Assembly (NCBI RefSeq): GCF_003385395.1
Contig: NZ_QNUG01000033.1
Location: forward strand, 1 to 38,076
Source of the DNA: Epilithonimonas hispanica
Lineage (GTDB): Bacteria; Bacteroidota; Bacteroidia; Flavobacteriales; Weeksellaceae
DNA: 38,076 nt
Reading direction: 5' to 3'
The position numbers and the translations under genes are program-made. A model generated the notes under the pieces. The model was not told the origin of the DNA, ran no database searches, and saw nothing but the letters and a program-made list of their open reading frames with translations. This document shows, in pieces, positions 24,320 to 32,591 of this stretch. Position 1 is the stretch's first letter. Each line of letters opens with the position of its first letter.

Positions 24320-26059
24320 ATGATAAGAAAAAATTTATACATATTATTCACATTAGCATCGGTATTTTCCCTTGCTCAGGTTAATTTTTATTCTGAGCTT
24401 AATACAACAGAAGCTAAAGTAAATACTCCAATTTTGTTTACAGTAGTTTTGGAGATTTTTGGTGAAGACTTAGTTCAGGAAACTCCTGTGAAAATGCCGG
24501 ATCTCTCTAAATTCAATTCCGATTATGGATCTGAGCAGAACACGTTGATTGACCCTGTGAAAAAGATTAGAATCAATCAAATGGCTTATCAATTTGCATT
24601 GGTGCCAAAACAAACTGGAAATATTAAAATTGGTTCTGCTCTGGTAAGAGTTAATGGTAAGATATACAAAACAGAACCTTTCGATATTTTTGTAAAAGAA
24701 GCAGAAAAAAAACCTATTGCAGTTGCTAATAATCCTGCGAAAAGTATGTACTTGACCATGCAGGTGGAGGAAAAAGAGGTTTATATGGACGAACCGGCAG
24801 TAGTTATTTTAAAAGCTTTTTCAAGAAATATTTCAAATTTCAGAAATCTAGAACCTGCCAAATTTGAACCTGTAAGAAACCTTGCGATTCGTTCAATTGC
24901 TAACTTTGATGAGTCAATAGAGGATTCTGAGAATAACTATTCTTCACAGATTATCGGGATGTTTGTAATTGTACCAAAAGTAGCTGGGGTTATGGATGTT
25001 CCCCCTGTGGAAGTGGCATTTACGAACCATAAAAATAGTTTGGTTTCCAATAAGGTAAAACTTAATGTTAAAAAATTACCAGCAGGCGCTCCTGACAATT
25101 TTAAAGATGCGGTGGGGAAGTACAATGTTAAAATTGAAATGACTGATAAAAGCAAAGAAAATCTTGAAATTAACAAAGCTTTTAATATTTCTGTGAAAGT
25201 ATCAGGTTGTGGCAATCTTTCACCTTCAATTGTTCCGAAAATTTTACCTTCTCCCGATTACGAAATCTTTGAGCCTAAGATTTTGAACAATTCTGTTCCA
25301 ACAACCAAAGGCATTGAAGGGGAAGTGGAAGCACAATACATCATTATTCCCAAAAAACGAGGCGATTTGAAAATTGCTACGGAAAGCTTTTCTTACTTTG
25401 ATCCAAAAGAAGAAAAATATGTTGAAGTAGGTTCCAAGTTTTTGACACTCAAAGCGCTTAATGCTCAAGATATTGCTAATGCAAAAACGACTTTGCAGAA
25501 AGTAAATGATTATACTAATAATGTTTTGGAGAAAGTAGACTCTCCTGTTATAAGTACAGAAAAACTGAAAGTAAAAGAACATAAAGATATCCGCTGGTTT
25601 GTTATTTTTGGAAACCTTTCCATTGTAGGAATTGGTGCGTTTTTATTTCTTTATTTCAACAAGAAAATCAAAGACAAAAAGAAGCTTCTTCTTGAAAAGA
25701 AAACTACTTCTACTCAACCAATTGTGAATATAGAAGAAACTGAAGCTCTTTTGAGAAATAAAAAGAAATTTGAAGCGGATTCTTATTTCAATTATCTGAA
25801 TAAAAAAATAAACGAAAGTCAACCTTCCGAATTTTTCAAGGCTTTTGAAGAGTTGAAAACTGATGCCGATGAGTATTGTTTAGCTCATTATTCTTCTACT
25901 TTTTCCGATTATCTAAGAAATAATTTTGGATTGAGTGAACTTGAGAAGTATAATCAATTAATAGCAAAGATCAATATCGAAAAGTACTCTCCATATTCTT
26001 CCAAAGAAAAACAAACTGAAATATTGAACGAAATAGAAGATGTTTATAAAATACTTTAA
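24320..26059 (+). CDS. batD: BatD family protein
   Basis: A 579-aa exported protein with signal peptide MIRKNLYILFTLASVFSLAQ. A chain of beta-rich, Ig-like domains follows (about 22-420) with the family phrases FYSELNTTEAKVNTPILFTV, TGNIKIGSALVRVNGK and KVSGCGNLSPSIVP. A single membrane helix (about 426-446, WFVIFGNLSIVGIGAFLFLYF) is followed by a cytoplasmic helical tail to the end. This is the BatD layout. The protein is thought to stand in the inner membrane and work with VWA-domain Bat proteins during envelope or oxidative stress. It begins immediately after the BatC-like stop codon, so the two are co-translated. Confidence 0.92.
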   Translation: MIRKNLYILFTLASVFSLAQVNFYSELNTTEAKVNTPILFTVVLEIFGEDLVQETPVKMPDLSKFNSDYGSEQNTLIDPVKKIRINQMAYQFALVPKQTGNIKIGSALVRVNGKIYKTEPFDIFVKEAEKKPIAVANNPAKSMYLTMQVEEKEVYMDEPAVVILKAFSRNISNFRNLEPAKFEPVRNLAIRSIANFDESIEDSENNYSSQIIGMFVIVPKVAGVMDVPPVEVAFTNHKNSLVSNKVKLNVKKLPAGAPDNFKDAVGKYNVKIEMTDKSKENLEINKAFNISVKVSGCGNLSPSIVPKILPSPDYEIFEPKILNNSVPTTKGIEGEVEAQYIIIPKKRGDLKIATESFSYFDPKEEKYVEVGSKFLTLKALNAQDIANAKTTLQKVNDYTNNVLEKVDSPVISTEKLKVKEHKDIRWFVIFGNLSIVGIGAFLFLYFNKKIKDKKKLLLEKKTTSTQPIVNIEETEALLRNKKKFEADSYFNYLNKKINESQPSEFFKAFEELKTDADEYCLAHYSSTFSDYLRNNFGLSELEKYNQLIAKINIEKYSPYSSKEKQTEILNEIEDVYKIL

Positions 26060-26080
26060 TAAATTGTCAAAAATATTTTA

Positions 26081-26088
26081 TATTTTTG
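26081..26088 (+). promoter_or_regulatory. -7 box (TATTTTTG) of the MarC-family gene
   Basis: Exact TAnnTTTG match, 22 nt before the ATG at 26111. The nearest TTG (26064-26066) gives only a 14-nt spacer, so the -33 element is unclear. Confidence 0.5.
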
Positions 26089-26110
26089 CGAAATCTTTAA
26101 AATCGAGTTT

Positions 26111-26713
26111 ATGGAATTCTTAGAAGAGTTTTCAATCAAAGAAACAATGACGGCTTTTATGGTTTTGTTTGCTGTAATCGACATTTTGGGTTCGGTTCCC
26201 ATAATTGTTTCCCTTCGTCAAAAATTCGGAAAAATCGAATCCGAGAAAGCTGCAATTGTAGCTGGGCTATTGATGATTGCTTTTCTTTTTATTGGAGACA
26301 AAATCCTAAAATTTATTGGAGTAGATGTTAATTCTTTTGCGATTGCAGGTGCTTTCGTGATTTTTATTATTGCGATAGAAATGATTTTGGGTATAGAGAT
26401 TCATAAGACCAATCAACCACAAGCAGCTTCTATTGTTCCGATTGCGTTTCCTCTAATTGCAGGAGCAGGAACTTTGACAACTACATTATCATTAAGAGCA
26501 GAATATCACGATATTAATATCATTTGCGGAATCATCCTCAACACAATGTTTGTATATCTTGTTTTGAAGATTGCACCTTGGATAGAAAGAAAAATGGGAG
26601 AAGGTTCTTTACAGGTTTTGCAAAAAGTTTTCGGAATTATTCTTTTAGCTATCTCTATTAAATTATTTACCGCTAACTTTGCACAACTGTTTCAAAATTA
26701 TATTCACTTTTAA
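26111..26713 (+). CDS. MarC family integral membrane protein
   Basis: A 200-aa protein with six hydrophobic segments and the MarC/UPF0056 marks: FAVIDILGSVPIIVSL in helix 1, the conserved G-I-E-I-H after helix 3, IPIAFPLIAGAGTLTT-like sequence in the middle (here VPIAFPLIAGAGTLTT), and a C-terminal helix pair. It sits in the inner membrane. The family was named for the mar locus, but its transport role is unproven. A 64-aa membrane protein gene follows 14 nt downstream, and both end at a strong shared terminator. Confidence 0.93.
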   Translation: MEFLEEFSIKETMTAFMVLFAVIDILGSVPIIVSLRQKFGKIESEKAAIVAGLLMIAFLFIGDKILKFIGVDVNSFAIAGAFVIFIIAIEMILGIEIHKTNQPQAASIVPIAFPLIAGAGTLTTTLSLRAEYHDINIICGIILNTMFVYLVLKIAPWIERKMGEGSLQVLQKVFGIILLAISIKLFTANFAQLFQNYIHF

Positions 26714-26727
26714 ATATTAAACGAAAA

Positions 26728-26922
26728 ATGAAGACGTTTTATAAAGTATTTTTGGTTCTATTCATCATCTTTATTGGAATCAATTTCTACGCTATCGATT
26801 GGCGTTCAGGATTTCTTGATGATGAAAATACCAAATTCATATTCTCCATTTCGTCAGCGATTTTAGGAATTATTGTCGTTTACATTCTCCATACTTGGAG
26901 CAAATTGGCAGAGAGAAAATAA
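26728..26922 (+). CDS. Small two-helix membrane protein
   Basis: A 64-aa protein that I cannot assign to a named family. It has two hydrophobic helices (about 6-24 and 38-55) with the polar loop DWRSGFLDDENTKF between them and a basic end (WSKLAERK). It starts 14 nt after the MarC-family stop, so it is likely co-transcribed and may be an accessory subunit. The terminator arm overlaps its stop codon. Confidence 0.78.
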   Translation: MKTFYKVFLVLFIIFIGINFYAIDWRSGFLDDENTKFIFSISSAILGIIVVYILHTWSKLAERK

Positions 26923-26958
26923 CAAAAAACGCTTCAGATTTCTGAAGCGTTTTTTGTT
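26921..26958. terminator. Strong bidirectional terminator
   Basis: An 18-bp perfect stem (AACAAAAAACGCTTCAGA and its complement, minimal loop TT) has A- and T-runs on both sides. It ends the MarC unit on the plus strand and poxB on the minus strand. Confidence 0.95.
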
Positions 26959-26980
26959 GTTTTATAAGCGGGTTTTGATA

Positions 26981-28717
26981 TTACAAAACTTCTTTGATAT
27001 GTTTATAATTACTACTAATCGTATCAGCTACTTCTTTGAAATTGCCATCTAGCATCATCCTTGTCATCGCGACACCCATTCCTTTCATCTGCTCCCAGCC
27101 AACTTTTGGAGGCATTGCCAAAGCATTAGGATCCGTGAAAACATTAACCAAAACAGGACCATCAATATTTAAAGCATCTTGTATTGCTGTTTCCACTTTT
27201 TCAGGATCTGTAACATTGATTCCTTTGATACCAAAAGCTTGAGCTAATAACCCGAAATCAGGATTTACCATATCGGTTTCATTATCAGGAATTCCGTTCA
27301 CTTCCATTTCCAATTTTACCATACCCAATGAGCGGTTGTTGAAAACTATAATTTTGATGGGAAGATTGTATTGTTTGATTGTTGCAATATCTCCTAATAG
27401 CATAGAAAGTCCGCCATCGCCACAGAGTGCAATTACTTGTTTGTCCGGATTGGATAATTGTGCTCCAATTGCCATTGGCATTGCATTCGCCATAGTACCG
27501 TGACTGAAAGATCCTAAAAGTTTTCTCTCACCAGTTGCTTCAAGATATCTTGCTCCCCAAACACAGCACATCCCTGTATCTACTGTAAAAATGGTATCTT
27601 TATTAGCTTTTAGATTGATTGTTTCTGCAACAAATTCTGGAGAGATATGGTTTTCTTTACCTTTGTCTTCAACGTAAGATCGAAGGTTATTTTTTACTTT
27701 TTGATAAAATTCTAATTGCTTATCAAGGAAATCACGGTTATCATTGATTTTAATTAATGGCAAAAGATTGATTAATGAATCTTTGATTTTTCCTGCAAAT
27801 CCTCTTGTCAATTGGGCTCGTCTTCCCAAGCGTTCTGGCTTGTCATCAATCTGAATAATGACTTTGTTAACAGGCATAAATTTCACATAAGGGAAATCTG
27901 TTCCAAGGAGTAGAATTACATCAGCTTCATGCATTGCTTTGAAAGCAGATGGTAAACCTAAAAGACCTGTCATTCCTACTTCATAAGGATTATTGTACTG
28001 AATACCCATTTTTCCACGGAAAGAATATCCCACCGGCGCTTTCAGCTTTTCTGCAATAGCAATAACTTCTGTATGAGCTTCAGAAGCTCCAATTCCACAA
28101 TAAATGGCTACTTTTTTTCCTGAATTAAGATGATCTGCAATCCAATTGGTTTCTTCTTCAGAAGGAATGATTCTTGGATTTGTTTTGAATACTAGATCGG
28201 AACTTATATTTTTTTCTGATTTAGCTTCGAAGAGATCACCAGGAACGCCCAAAACAGAAACACCTTTTTGAGAAATAGCGTGTTGTAGAGCAGCTTGTAA
28301 CATTCTTGGAGCTTGCTCTGGTGTATTAGCTACTTGATTATAAACAGAACAATCGTCAAATAATTTGATGGTATTAGTTTCTTGAAAATAAGATGTTCCA
28401 AATTCCGAACTTTCACATGTAGACGCTATTGCTAGAACTGGAACATTTCCTCTGTTAGCTTCATACAAACCGTTGATAAGATGTACGTGACCTGGTCCGG
28501 AGCTTCCGGCACAAACAGCTAATCCTTCTAATTCAGCTTCCGCCGCCGCTGCAAATGCTCCTACTTCTTCGTGTCTTACGTGAATCCATTTGATAGAACC
28601 TTCACGTTTTATAGCATCATTTAAAAAATTAAGGCTGTCTCCAGTGACAGCGTATATACGTTTAACTCCTGTTTTTACAAGGATTTCAACAAATTGATCT
28701 GCAATATTTTTTGCCAT
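26981..28717 (-). CDS. poxB: Pyruvate dehydrogenase (quinone) / pyruvate oxidase
   Basis: A 578-aa flavoprotein of the thiamine-diphosphate family. It converts pyruvate to acetate and CO2 and passes electrons to the quinone pool at the membrane. The chain follows E. coli PoxB throughout: VKRIYAVTGDSLN, RHEEV with catalytic Glu50, AVCAGSSGPGHVHLINGL, YFQETN, the FAD-side segment DNPYEVGMTGLLG-like (here NNPYEVGMTGLLG), and the TPP motif GDGGLSMLLGD (from about residue 433) ending in NN. The last 20 residues, which in E. coli form the lipid-binding helix, are present but divergent. It is monocistronic. In this genome it gives a route around the PDH complex encoded 20 kb away. Confidence 0.92.
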   Translation of the reverse strand: MAKNIADQFVEILVKTGVKRIYAVTGDSLNFLNDAIKREGSIKWIHVRHEEVGAFAAAAEAELEGLAVCAGSSGPGHVHLINGLYEANRGNVPVLAIASTCESSEFGTSYFQETNTIKLFDDCSVYNQVANTPEQAPRMLQAALQHAISQKGVSVLGVPGDLFEAKSEKNISSDLVFKTNPRIIPSEEETNWIADHLNSGKKVAIYCGIGASEAHTEVIAIAEKLKAPVGYSFRGKMGIQYNNPYEVGMTGLLGLPSAFKAMHEADVILLLGTDFPYVKFMPVNKVIIQIDDKPERLGRRAQLTRGFAGKIKDSLINLLPLIKINDNRDFLDKQLEFYQKVKNNLRSYVEDKGKENHISPEFVAETINLKANKDTIFTVDTGMCCVWGARYLEATGERKLLGSFSHGTMANAMPMAIGAQLSNPDKQVIALCGDGGLSMLLGDIATIKQYNLPIKIIVFNNRSLGMVKLEMEVNGIPDNETDMVNPDFGLLAQAFGIKGINVTDPEKVETAIQDALNIDGPVLVNVFTDPNALAMPPKVGWEQMKGMGVAMTRMMLDGNFKEVADTISSNYKHIKEVL

Positions 28718-28801
28718 AGTTTTATGATTGTGATTATATCAAAATTTACAAAAAATATTCCAAGTAACTATTTGAAACTAATAATTAAATGTTAATTTAA
28801 A

Positions 28802-29863
28802 TCAATGGAAATGTTTCGGAAAAGCTTCTCGTGGAGATTGTTTCAGAATGTTGAGTTTGAACCAAGATTTCAAAAATCCATAACCGTAAGAAAACATTTG
28901 GATATAAGTTGAAATTACAGCCATTGAAGCAATACTAATGTTATTTGTTAAAATTAAAGCGTGAATCAAGACCAAAAATGTATAAAGTCCGTACAAAGCC
29001 ATTATCAATCCGTTTCCCCAAACGAAATAATGAATAATCCCAACAAAATATCCCAGCAAAAATAAGCTTGGAAACCAAAAAGTTGGTTTTACATATTTCG
29101 GATGTCTTTGATTAAGAATCGGTCGCGCACAACCAAATTGATAAACCTGTTTTGAGAATTTACCAAAATCTGTTCTACGTTTGTGATAAACGTCGATATT
29201 GTCATAGAAACTTGTCGTAAATCCATTTTCCCAAAGCGTCATCGACAAATCTGGGTCTTCACCAATTCTCATTTCAGAGAAACCGCCGACTTTCAAAAAA
29301 GTTTGTTTATTGACTCCCATATTGAAACTTCTAGGTTGAAATTTCGTCACAGCATTTTTATTGCCACGGATTCCGCCAGTTGTAAAAACCGAAGTCATAG
29401 AGTAGGAGATTGCTTTCTGCATCAGATTAAAACCTTTGTGTGCTTTATCTGCGCCTCCAAAAGCATCTGCAGGATTTTCTGTCAGATTTTTTTTGATATT
29501 TTCAATGTAATCTGTTTCTACAATTACGTCCGAATCTACAAAAACCAACCAATCATTTTTTGCTCGTTTTGCTCCATAATTTCGGCTCAATCCAGGACCA
29601 GAATTATCTTTTCTAAAAAAATGAATATCCAACAGGTTTTCAAAAGTTTCCACAGTCGGAAGCAGATTAATTTTAGAACCGTCATCCACAATAATGACTT
29701 CAAAATCTTTATCAGTCTGATGAGATAATGAATTAAGAAGTTCAAACAGTTCGTCCTTTCTGTTGAAAATGGCTATGATTATGGAGATTGTTGGATTCAA
29801 TTTGGTAATTTGAAAATGATTTTCAAAAGTATTGAAAAAGGATTGATTCTGAAAAGAAGACAA
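28802..29863 (-). CDS. Family 2 glycosyltransferase with C-terminal membrane region
   Basis: A 353-aa protein. The GT-A domain starts at PTISIIIAIFNRKDE (about residue 24) with DD in IIVDDGS and the metal-binding DSD in FVDSDV. GEDPDLSMTLWENG is the later acidic acceptor-side motif. After about residue 260 there are three hydrophobic segments, so it is bound to the inner membrane, as for enzymes that build surface polysaccharide or glycolipids. No ATG precedes the domain; the frame opens with TTG at 29863, and another TTG at 29800 would remove 21 residues. The donor and acceptor sugars cannot be told. No other polysaccharide gene is adjacent. Confidence 0.9.
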   Translation of the reverse strand: MSSFQNQSFFNTFENHFQITKLNPTISIIIAIFNRKDELFELLNSLSHQTDKDFEVIIVDDGSKINLLPTVETFENLLDIHFFRKDNSGPGLSRNYGAKRAKNDWLVFVDSDVIVETDYIENIKKNLTENPADAFGGADKAHKGFNLMQKAISYSMTSVFTTGGIRGNKNAVTKFQPRSFNMGVNKQTFLKVGGFSEMRIGEDPDLSMTLWENGFTTSFYDNIDVYHKRRTDFGKFSKQVYQFGCARPILNQRHPKYVKPTFWFPSLFLLGYFVGIIHYFVWGNGLIMALYGLYTFLVLIHALILTNNISIASMAVISTYIQMFSYGYGFLKSWFKLNILKQSPREAFPKHFH

Positions 29864-29930
29864 GAAGTTTTAACAATAAAGACCGGATTAATCTATTATT
29901 TTGTAAATTCGTTTTAGAAAATTATTGATT

Positions 29931-30164
29931 ATGGATGCTATCAGACAGTTTGTAGATGTGAAAGATAATTCTTTCCAAATCACCCTTCCAGAAGATTTTA
30001 AGGCAAAAAGGGTAGAAGTAATTATTCTTCCTTCTGATGATCAATTTCAAATCTCAAAAGAAACTCAAAATCTTCTCAACGAGAGAAAAGCTGACTATTT
30101 AAAAAATCCTGAAAACGCAACCGATTTTGATCAATTCATCGATGATCTGGAAAACGATTTATGA
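29931..30164 (+). CDS. Antitoxin of a RelE/ParE-type pair
   Basis: A 77-aa acidic protein. Residues 1-32 (MDAIRQFVDVKDNSFQITLP to VEVIILPS) look like a short beta-rich, AbrB/swapped-hairpin-like DNA-binding or dimer part. The rest is helical and acidic, ending DQFIDDLENDL, a plausible toxin-wrapping tail. The ATG at 29931 is chosen over the TTG at 29925. Its stop overlaps the toxin start by 4 nt (ATGA), the standard antitoxin-first arrangement. The antitoxin family was not recognised by name. Confidence 0.8.
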   Translation: MDAIRQFVDVKDNSFQITLPEDFKAKRVEVIILPSDDQFQISKETQNLLNERKADYLKNPENATDFDQFIDDLENDL

Positions 30165-30466
30165 AAAAATATAAAATCGTAATAACCTATCTTGCTAAAG
30201 TTGATGTCAAAAAAGCAAGAGATTATTATAAAAATATCAGTGCCAATCTTGCAAAACAATTTTTAGAAAGAATCAAGGAAGCAAAAATATTTATCACAGA
30301 AAATCCTAATGCGAATGATATAATTTATCAAGACATTAGGATGCATCTTTTGAAACAATTTCCCTATCATCTACATTATTTTCTAGATGAAGAACGAAAC
30401 CAAATTGTTGTAATTGCAATAGAATTTGCTAAACGAGAAAATCTGGATTTTTCTGAAAGGAAGTAG
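30161..30466 (+). CDS. RelE/ParE family toxin
   Basis: A 101-aa basic protein with the RelE/ParE pattern: KYKIVITYLAKVDVKKARDYY at the N-terminus, the helix LAKQFLERIKEAKIFI followed by ENPNA, the strand LLKQFPYHLHYFLDEERNQIVVIAI, and a basic end (KRENLDFSERK). ParE members inhibit gyrase and RelE members cut mRNA on the ribosome; the sequence alone does not decide which. It is translated from an ATGA overlap with the antitoxin. The two genes form an isolated module between a glycosyltransferase and an RNA methyltransferase. Confidence 0.9.
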   Translation: MKKYKIVITYLAKVDVKKARDYYKNISANLAKQFLERIKEAKIFITENPNANDIIYQDIRMHLLKQFPYHLHYFLDEERNQIVVIAIEFAKRENLDFSERK

Positions 30467-30469
30467 TTT

Positions 30470-30583
30470 TTATTTCAAATTTTTGAAATGTTTTCTTGCT
30501 TCTTTATCATTATTCTTTTTTCCATTTCTATTAGAAAATAGATTAAAAAACTCAGAAATTAATTCTATTATATCTCCAATCAT
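30470..30583 (-). CDS. 37-codon ORF overlapping the THUMP methyltransferase stop codon
   Basis: MIGDIIELISEFFNLFSNRN and a lysine-rich tail, 37 residues in all. The ATG (30583-30581) shares the sequence ATGA with the stop of the preceding methyltransferase gene on the same strand, which is how coupled genes are usually joined. The first half is a clear amphipathic helix (I4-I5, L8-I9, F12-F13, L15-F16); the second half is strongly basic. It may be a small membrane-binding or RNA-binding peptide. No family is recognised. It could be chance, but overlap, composition and length (no stop for 37 codons) favour a real gene. Confidence 0.5.
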   Translation of the reverse strand: MIGDIIELISEFFNLFSNRNGKKNNDKEARKHFKNLK

Positions 30584-31740
30584 TCCTTGATTTTATGGAC
30601 TTTCTTCGTCCCATCATACATCTCGTACTGCAAAAATCTCGTCTCCAATTTTCCATTGAACAATTTGATTTTTCGAGAAGGTCTCAATCCAATTTTCTTA
30701 GGTGCATCTAGGTCGGCAGAAATCAACCAAGCCAAAGTATTTGGATAATGTTGTTTGAAAGTATCTCCGATTTTTTTATAAAAATCATCATCATTGATAG
30801 AAATTCTCTCATCATAAGGCGGGTTGAAAACCATTAGTAATGGAAACATATCTTTCTCAGAATCAAAGAAATTTTTATGTCTAAGAGTAATAATATCTTC
30901 CATTTCAGCAGATTCAACATTGTTGTGCGCAACGTTCAAAGCTTCAGAATCGATGTCGTAACCAACTATTTTTCCAGTGAATTCCTTCACGCGGTTCAAT
31001 CGAACTTCTTTAATGGTTTTGAATAATTCTGAATCATAATTTTTCCAATTCTGAAACGCAAAATATCTTCGGAAAGTCTGAGCCGGCAAATCCATTGCAA
31101 GCATCGCTGCTTCTATAAGCAAAGTTCCAGAACCACACATAGGGTCTAGGAAATTGCCTTTTCCGTCCCAGCCTGCCAATTGTAGCATTCCGCTTGCAAG
31201 AACTTCGTTGATTGGCGCAACTGTTTGTTCCTTTCTATAGCCACGTTTAAAAAGCGGATCGCCAGAGCTGTCAAGAGAGATTGAAACCAGTTCTCTATCA
31301 ATATGAAGATGGAATTTGATGTCCGGATTATCCTTATTTACGCTTGGTCTTACTTTATATTTTTCCTGAAAATAATCCACAATGGCGTCTTTCATTTTCA
31401 AAGTCATAAACTGAGAATGATTGAACCTTTCTGAGTTTACGGTCGCATCAATAGAAAAAGTCTGATGTTTTTCCAAAAACTGGTCCCATTCAAATTTGAA
31501 TAACTTATCGTAATATTTAGTTTCGTTGTAAGCCTTGAATTCCATTATCGGAACCAAGATTTTAACGGCTGTTCTGCAAGAGTAGTTCAGTTTGTAAAGA
31601 AAACCAAGGTCGCCTTCGCAAGTTACCGCACGGTTTTTAGCTTCCACTTTTTTACCTCCTAATTTCTTAACTTCCTCAGCCAAAACCTGTTCTAGTCCAA
31701 AGAAAGTTTTGATTTGTATTTGCAGATTATCTGTATTCAT
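30580..31740 (-). CDS. THUMP-domain RNA methyltransferase (RlmL N-terminal type)
   Basis: A 386-aa enzyme that probably methylates a guanine N2 in 23S rRNA (G2445 in E. coli, done by the N-terminal half of RlmL). Residues about 1-160 carry the ferredoxin-like and THUMP parts (FFGLEQVLAEEVKKLG, INE-V-LASGMLQLAGW further on). The Rossmann methyltransferase has FLDPMCGSGTLLIEAA, the Asp-containing VGYDIDSEAL and the catalytic NPPYDERI. The ATG at 31740 is chosen because MNTDNLQIQIKTFFG opens the fold; the 14 extra codons upstream are not conserved-looking. It lacks the C-terminal RlmK half of the E. coli protein. A 37-codon ORF overlaps its stop. Confidence 0.92.
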   Translation of the reverse strand: MNTDNLQIQIKTFFGLEQVLAEEVKKLGGKKVEAKNRAVTCEGDLGFLYKLNYSCRTAVKILVPIMEFKAYNETKYYDKLFKFEWDQFLEKHQTFSIDATVNSERFNHSQFMTLKMKDAIVDYFQEKYKVRPSVNKDNPDIKFHLHIDRELVSISLDSSGDPLFKRGYRKEQTVAPINEVLASGMLQLAGWDGKGNFLDPMCGSGTLLIEAAMLAMDLPAQTFRRYFAFQNWKNYDSELFKTIKEVRLNRVKEFTGKIVGYDIDSEALNVAHNNVESAEMEDIITLRHKNFFDSEKDMFPLLMVFNPPYDERISINDDDFYKKIGDTFKQHYPNTLAWLISADLDAPKKIGLRPSRKIKLFNGKLETRFLQYEMYDGTKKVHKIKE

Positions 31741-31838
31741 AGCGCAAAGATAATAGATTATTAGATGATAGATAAAAGACAAATGAAAATCCTTTAAAAT
31801 CTATTGTCTATAATCTATACGTCTCGCATCTTTTTTCT

Positions 31839-31846
31839 TAATTTTG
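31839..31846 (+). promoter_or_regulatory. -7 box (TAATTTTG) directly before the methyltransferase gene
   Basis: Exact TAnnTTTG match that ends 4 nt before the ATG at 31851. This geometry would give a message with almost no leader. No -33 TTG is seen at the proper distance. Confidence 0.4.
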
Positions 31847-31850
31847 TAGG

Positions 31851-32576
31851 ATGCAATGGTTCGAAGAATGGTTTGATACACCATATTATCATATTCTCTA
31901 TAAAAATCACGATTACAAAGAAGCAGAAGATTTTTTGAATCTTTTGACTGATTTTCTGAAACTAGAAAGAAACTCCAAAATAATTGATTTGGCTTGCGGA
32001 AAAGGCAGACACTCGATATATCTTAATAAATTGGGTTATGATGTTCTTGGTCTGGATTTGTCGGAAAAAAGTATCAATTATGATAAACAATTCGAATCTG
32101 AATCGTTGAAGTTCCGAGTTCACGATATGAGAAATAAAATTGAGAATGAGCCTGTTGATGCGGTTTTCAATTTGTTTACAAGTTTCGGATATTTTGAAAC
32201 GGAAGAAGAAGATAAAAGTGTTTTCCGTTCTGTTTCTGATGTTTTGAAGAATGATGGTTATTTTGTTCTCGATTTCTTGAATGCAGAATATGTCAGAAAA
32301 ATGATTACGCCACAGATGTCTATCGAAAGAGAAAATATCGTTTTCAATATCAAAAAACATATTGAAGGCGAATATATTATGAAGAAAATCGATTTTGAAG
32401 CGGATGATAAAAAACATCATTTTTTTGAGCGTGTAAAACTGACTTCTCCGGAGAAAATTCTGAACTTTGCAGAAGAATTCGGTTTTGAACTCATCAAACG
32501 TTGGGGCGATTATCAACTGAATGATTTTGATGAAAAGAATTCGCAAAGATGTATTAATTTGTTTAGAAAGAAATAA
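31851..32576 (+). CDS. Class I SAM-dependent methyltransferase
   Basis: A 241-aa cytosolic Rossmann methyltransferase. Motif I is IIDLACGKGRHSIYL (about 44-58), with the acidic end of strand 2 in VLGLDLS (about 64-70) and motif IV region AVFNLFTSFGYFE (about 104-116). It resembles the Methyltransf_11/25 groups that act on small molecules, and the substrate is unknown. The ZIP transporter gene begins 15 nt after its stop, so the two are likely one unit. The -7 promoter box ends 4 nt before the chosen ATG. Confidence 0.88.
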   Translation: MQWFEEWFDTPYYHILYKNHDYKEAEDFLNLLTDFLKLERNSKIIDLACGKGRHSIYLNKLGYDVLGLDLSEKSINYDKQFESESLKFRVHDMRNKIENEPVDAVFNLFTSFGYFETEEEDKSVFRSVSDVLKNDGYFVLDFLNAEYVRKMITPQMSIERENIVFNIKKHIEGEYIMKKIDFEADDKKHHFFERVKLTSPEKILNFAEEFGFELIKRWGDYQLNDFDEKNSQRCINLFRKK

Positions 32577-32591
32577 GAATCAAGTTTTAAA

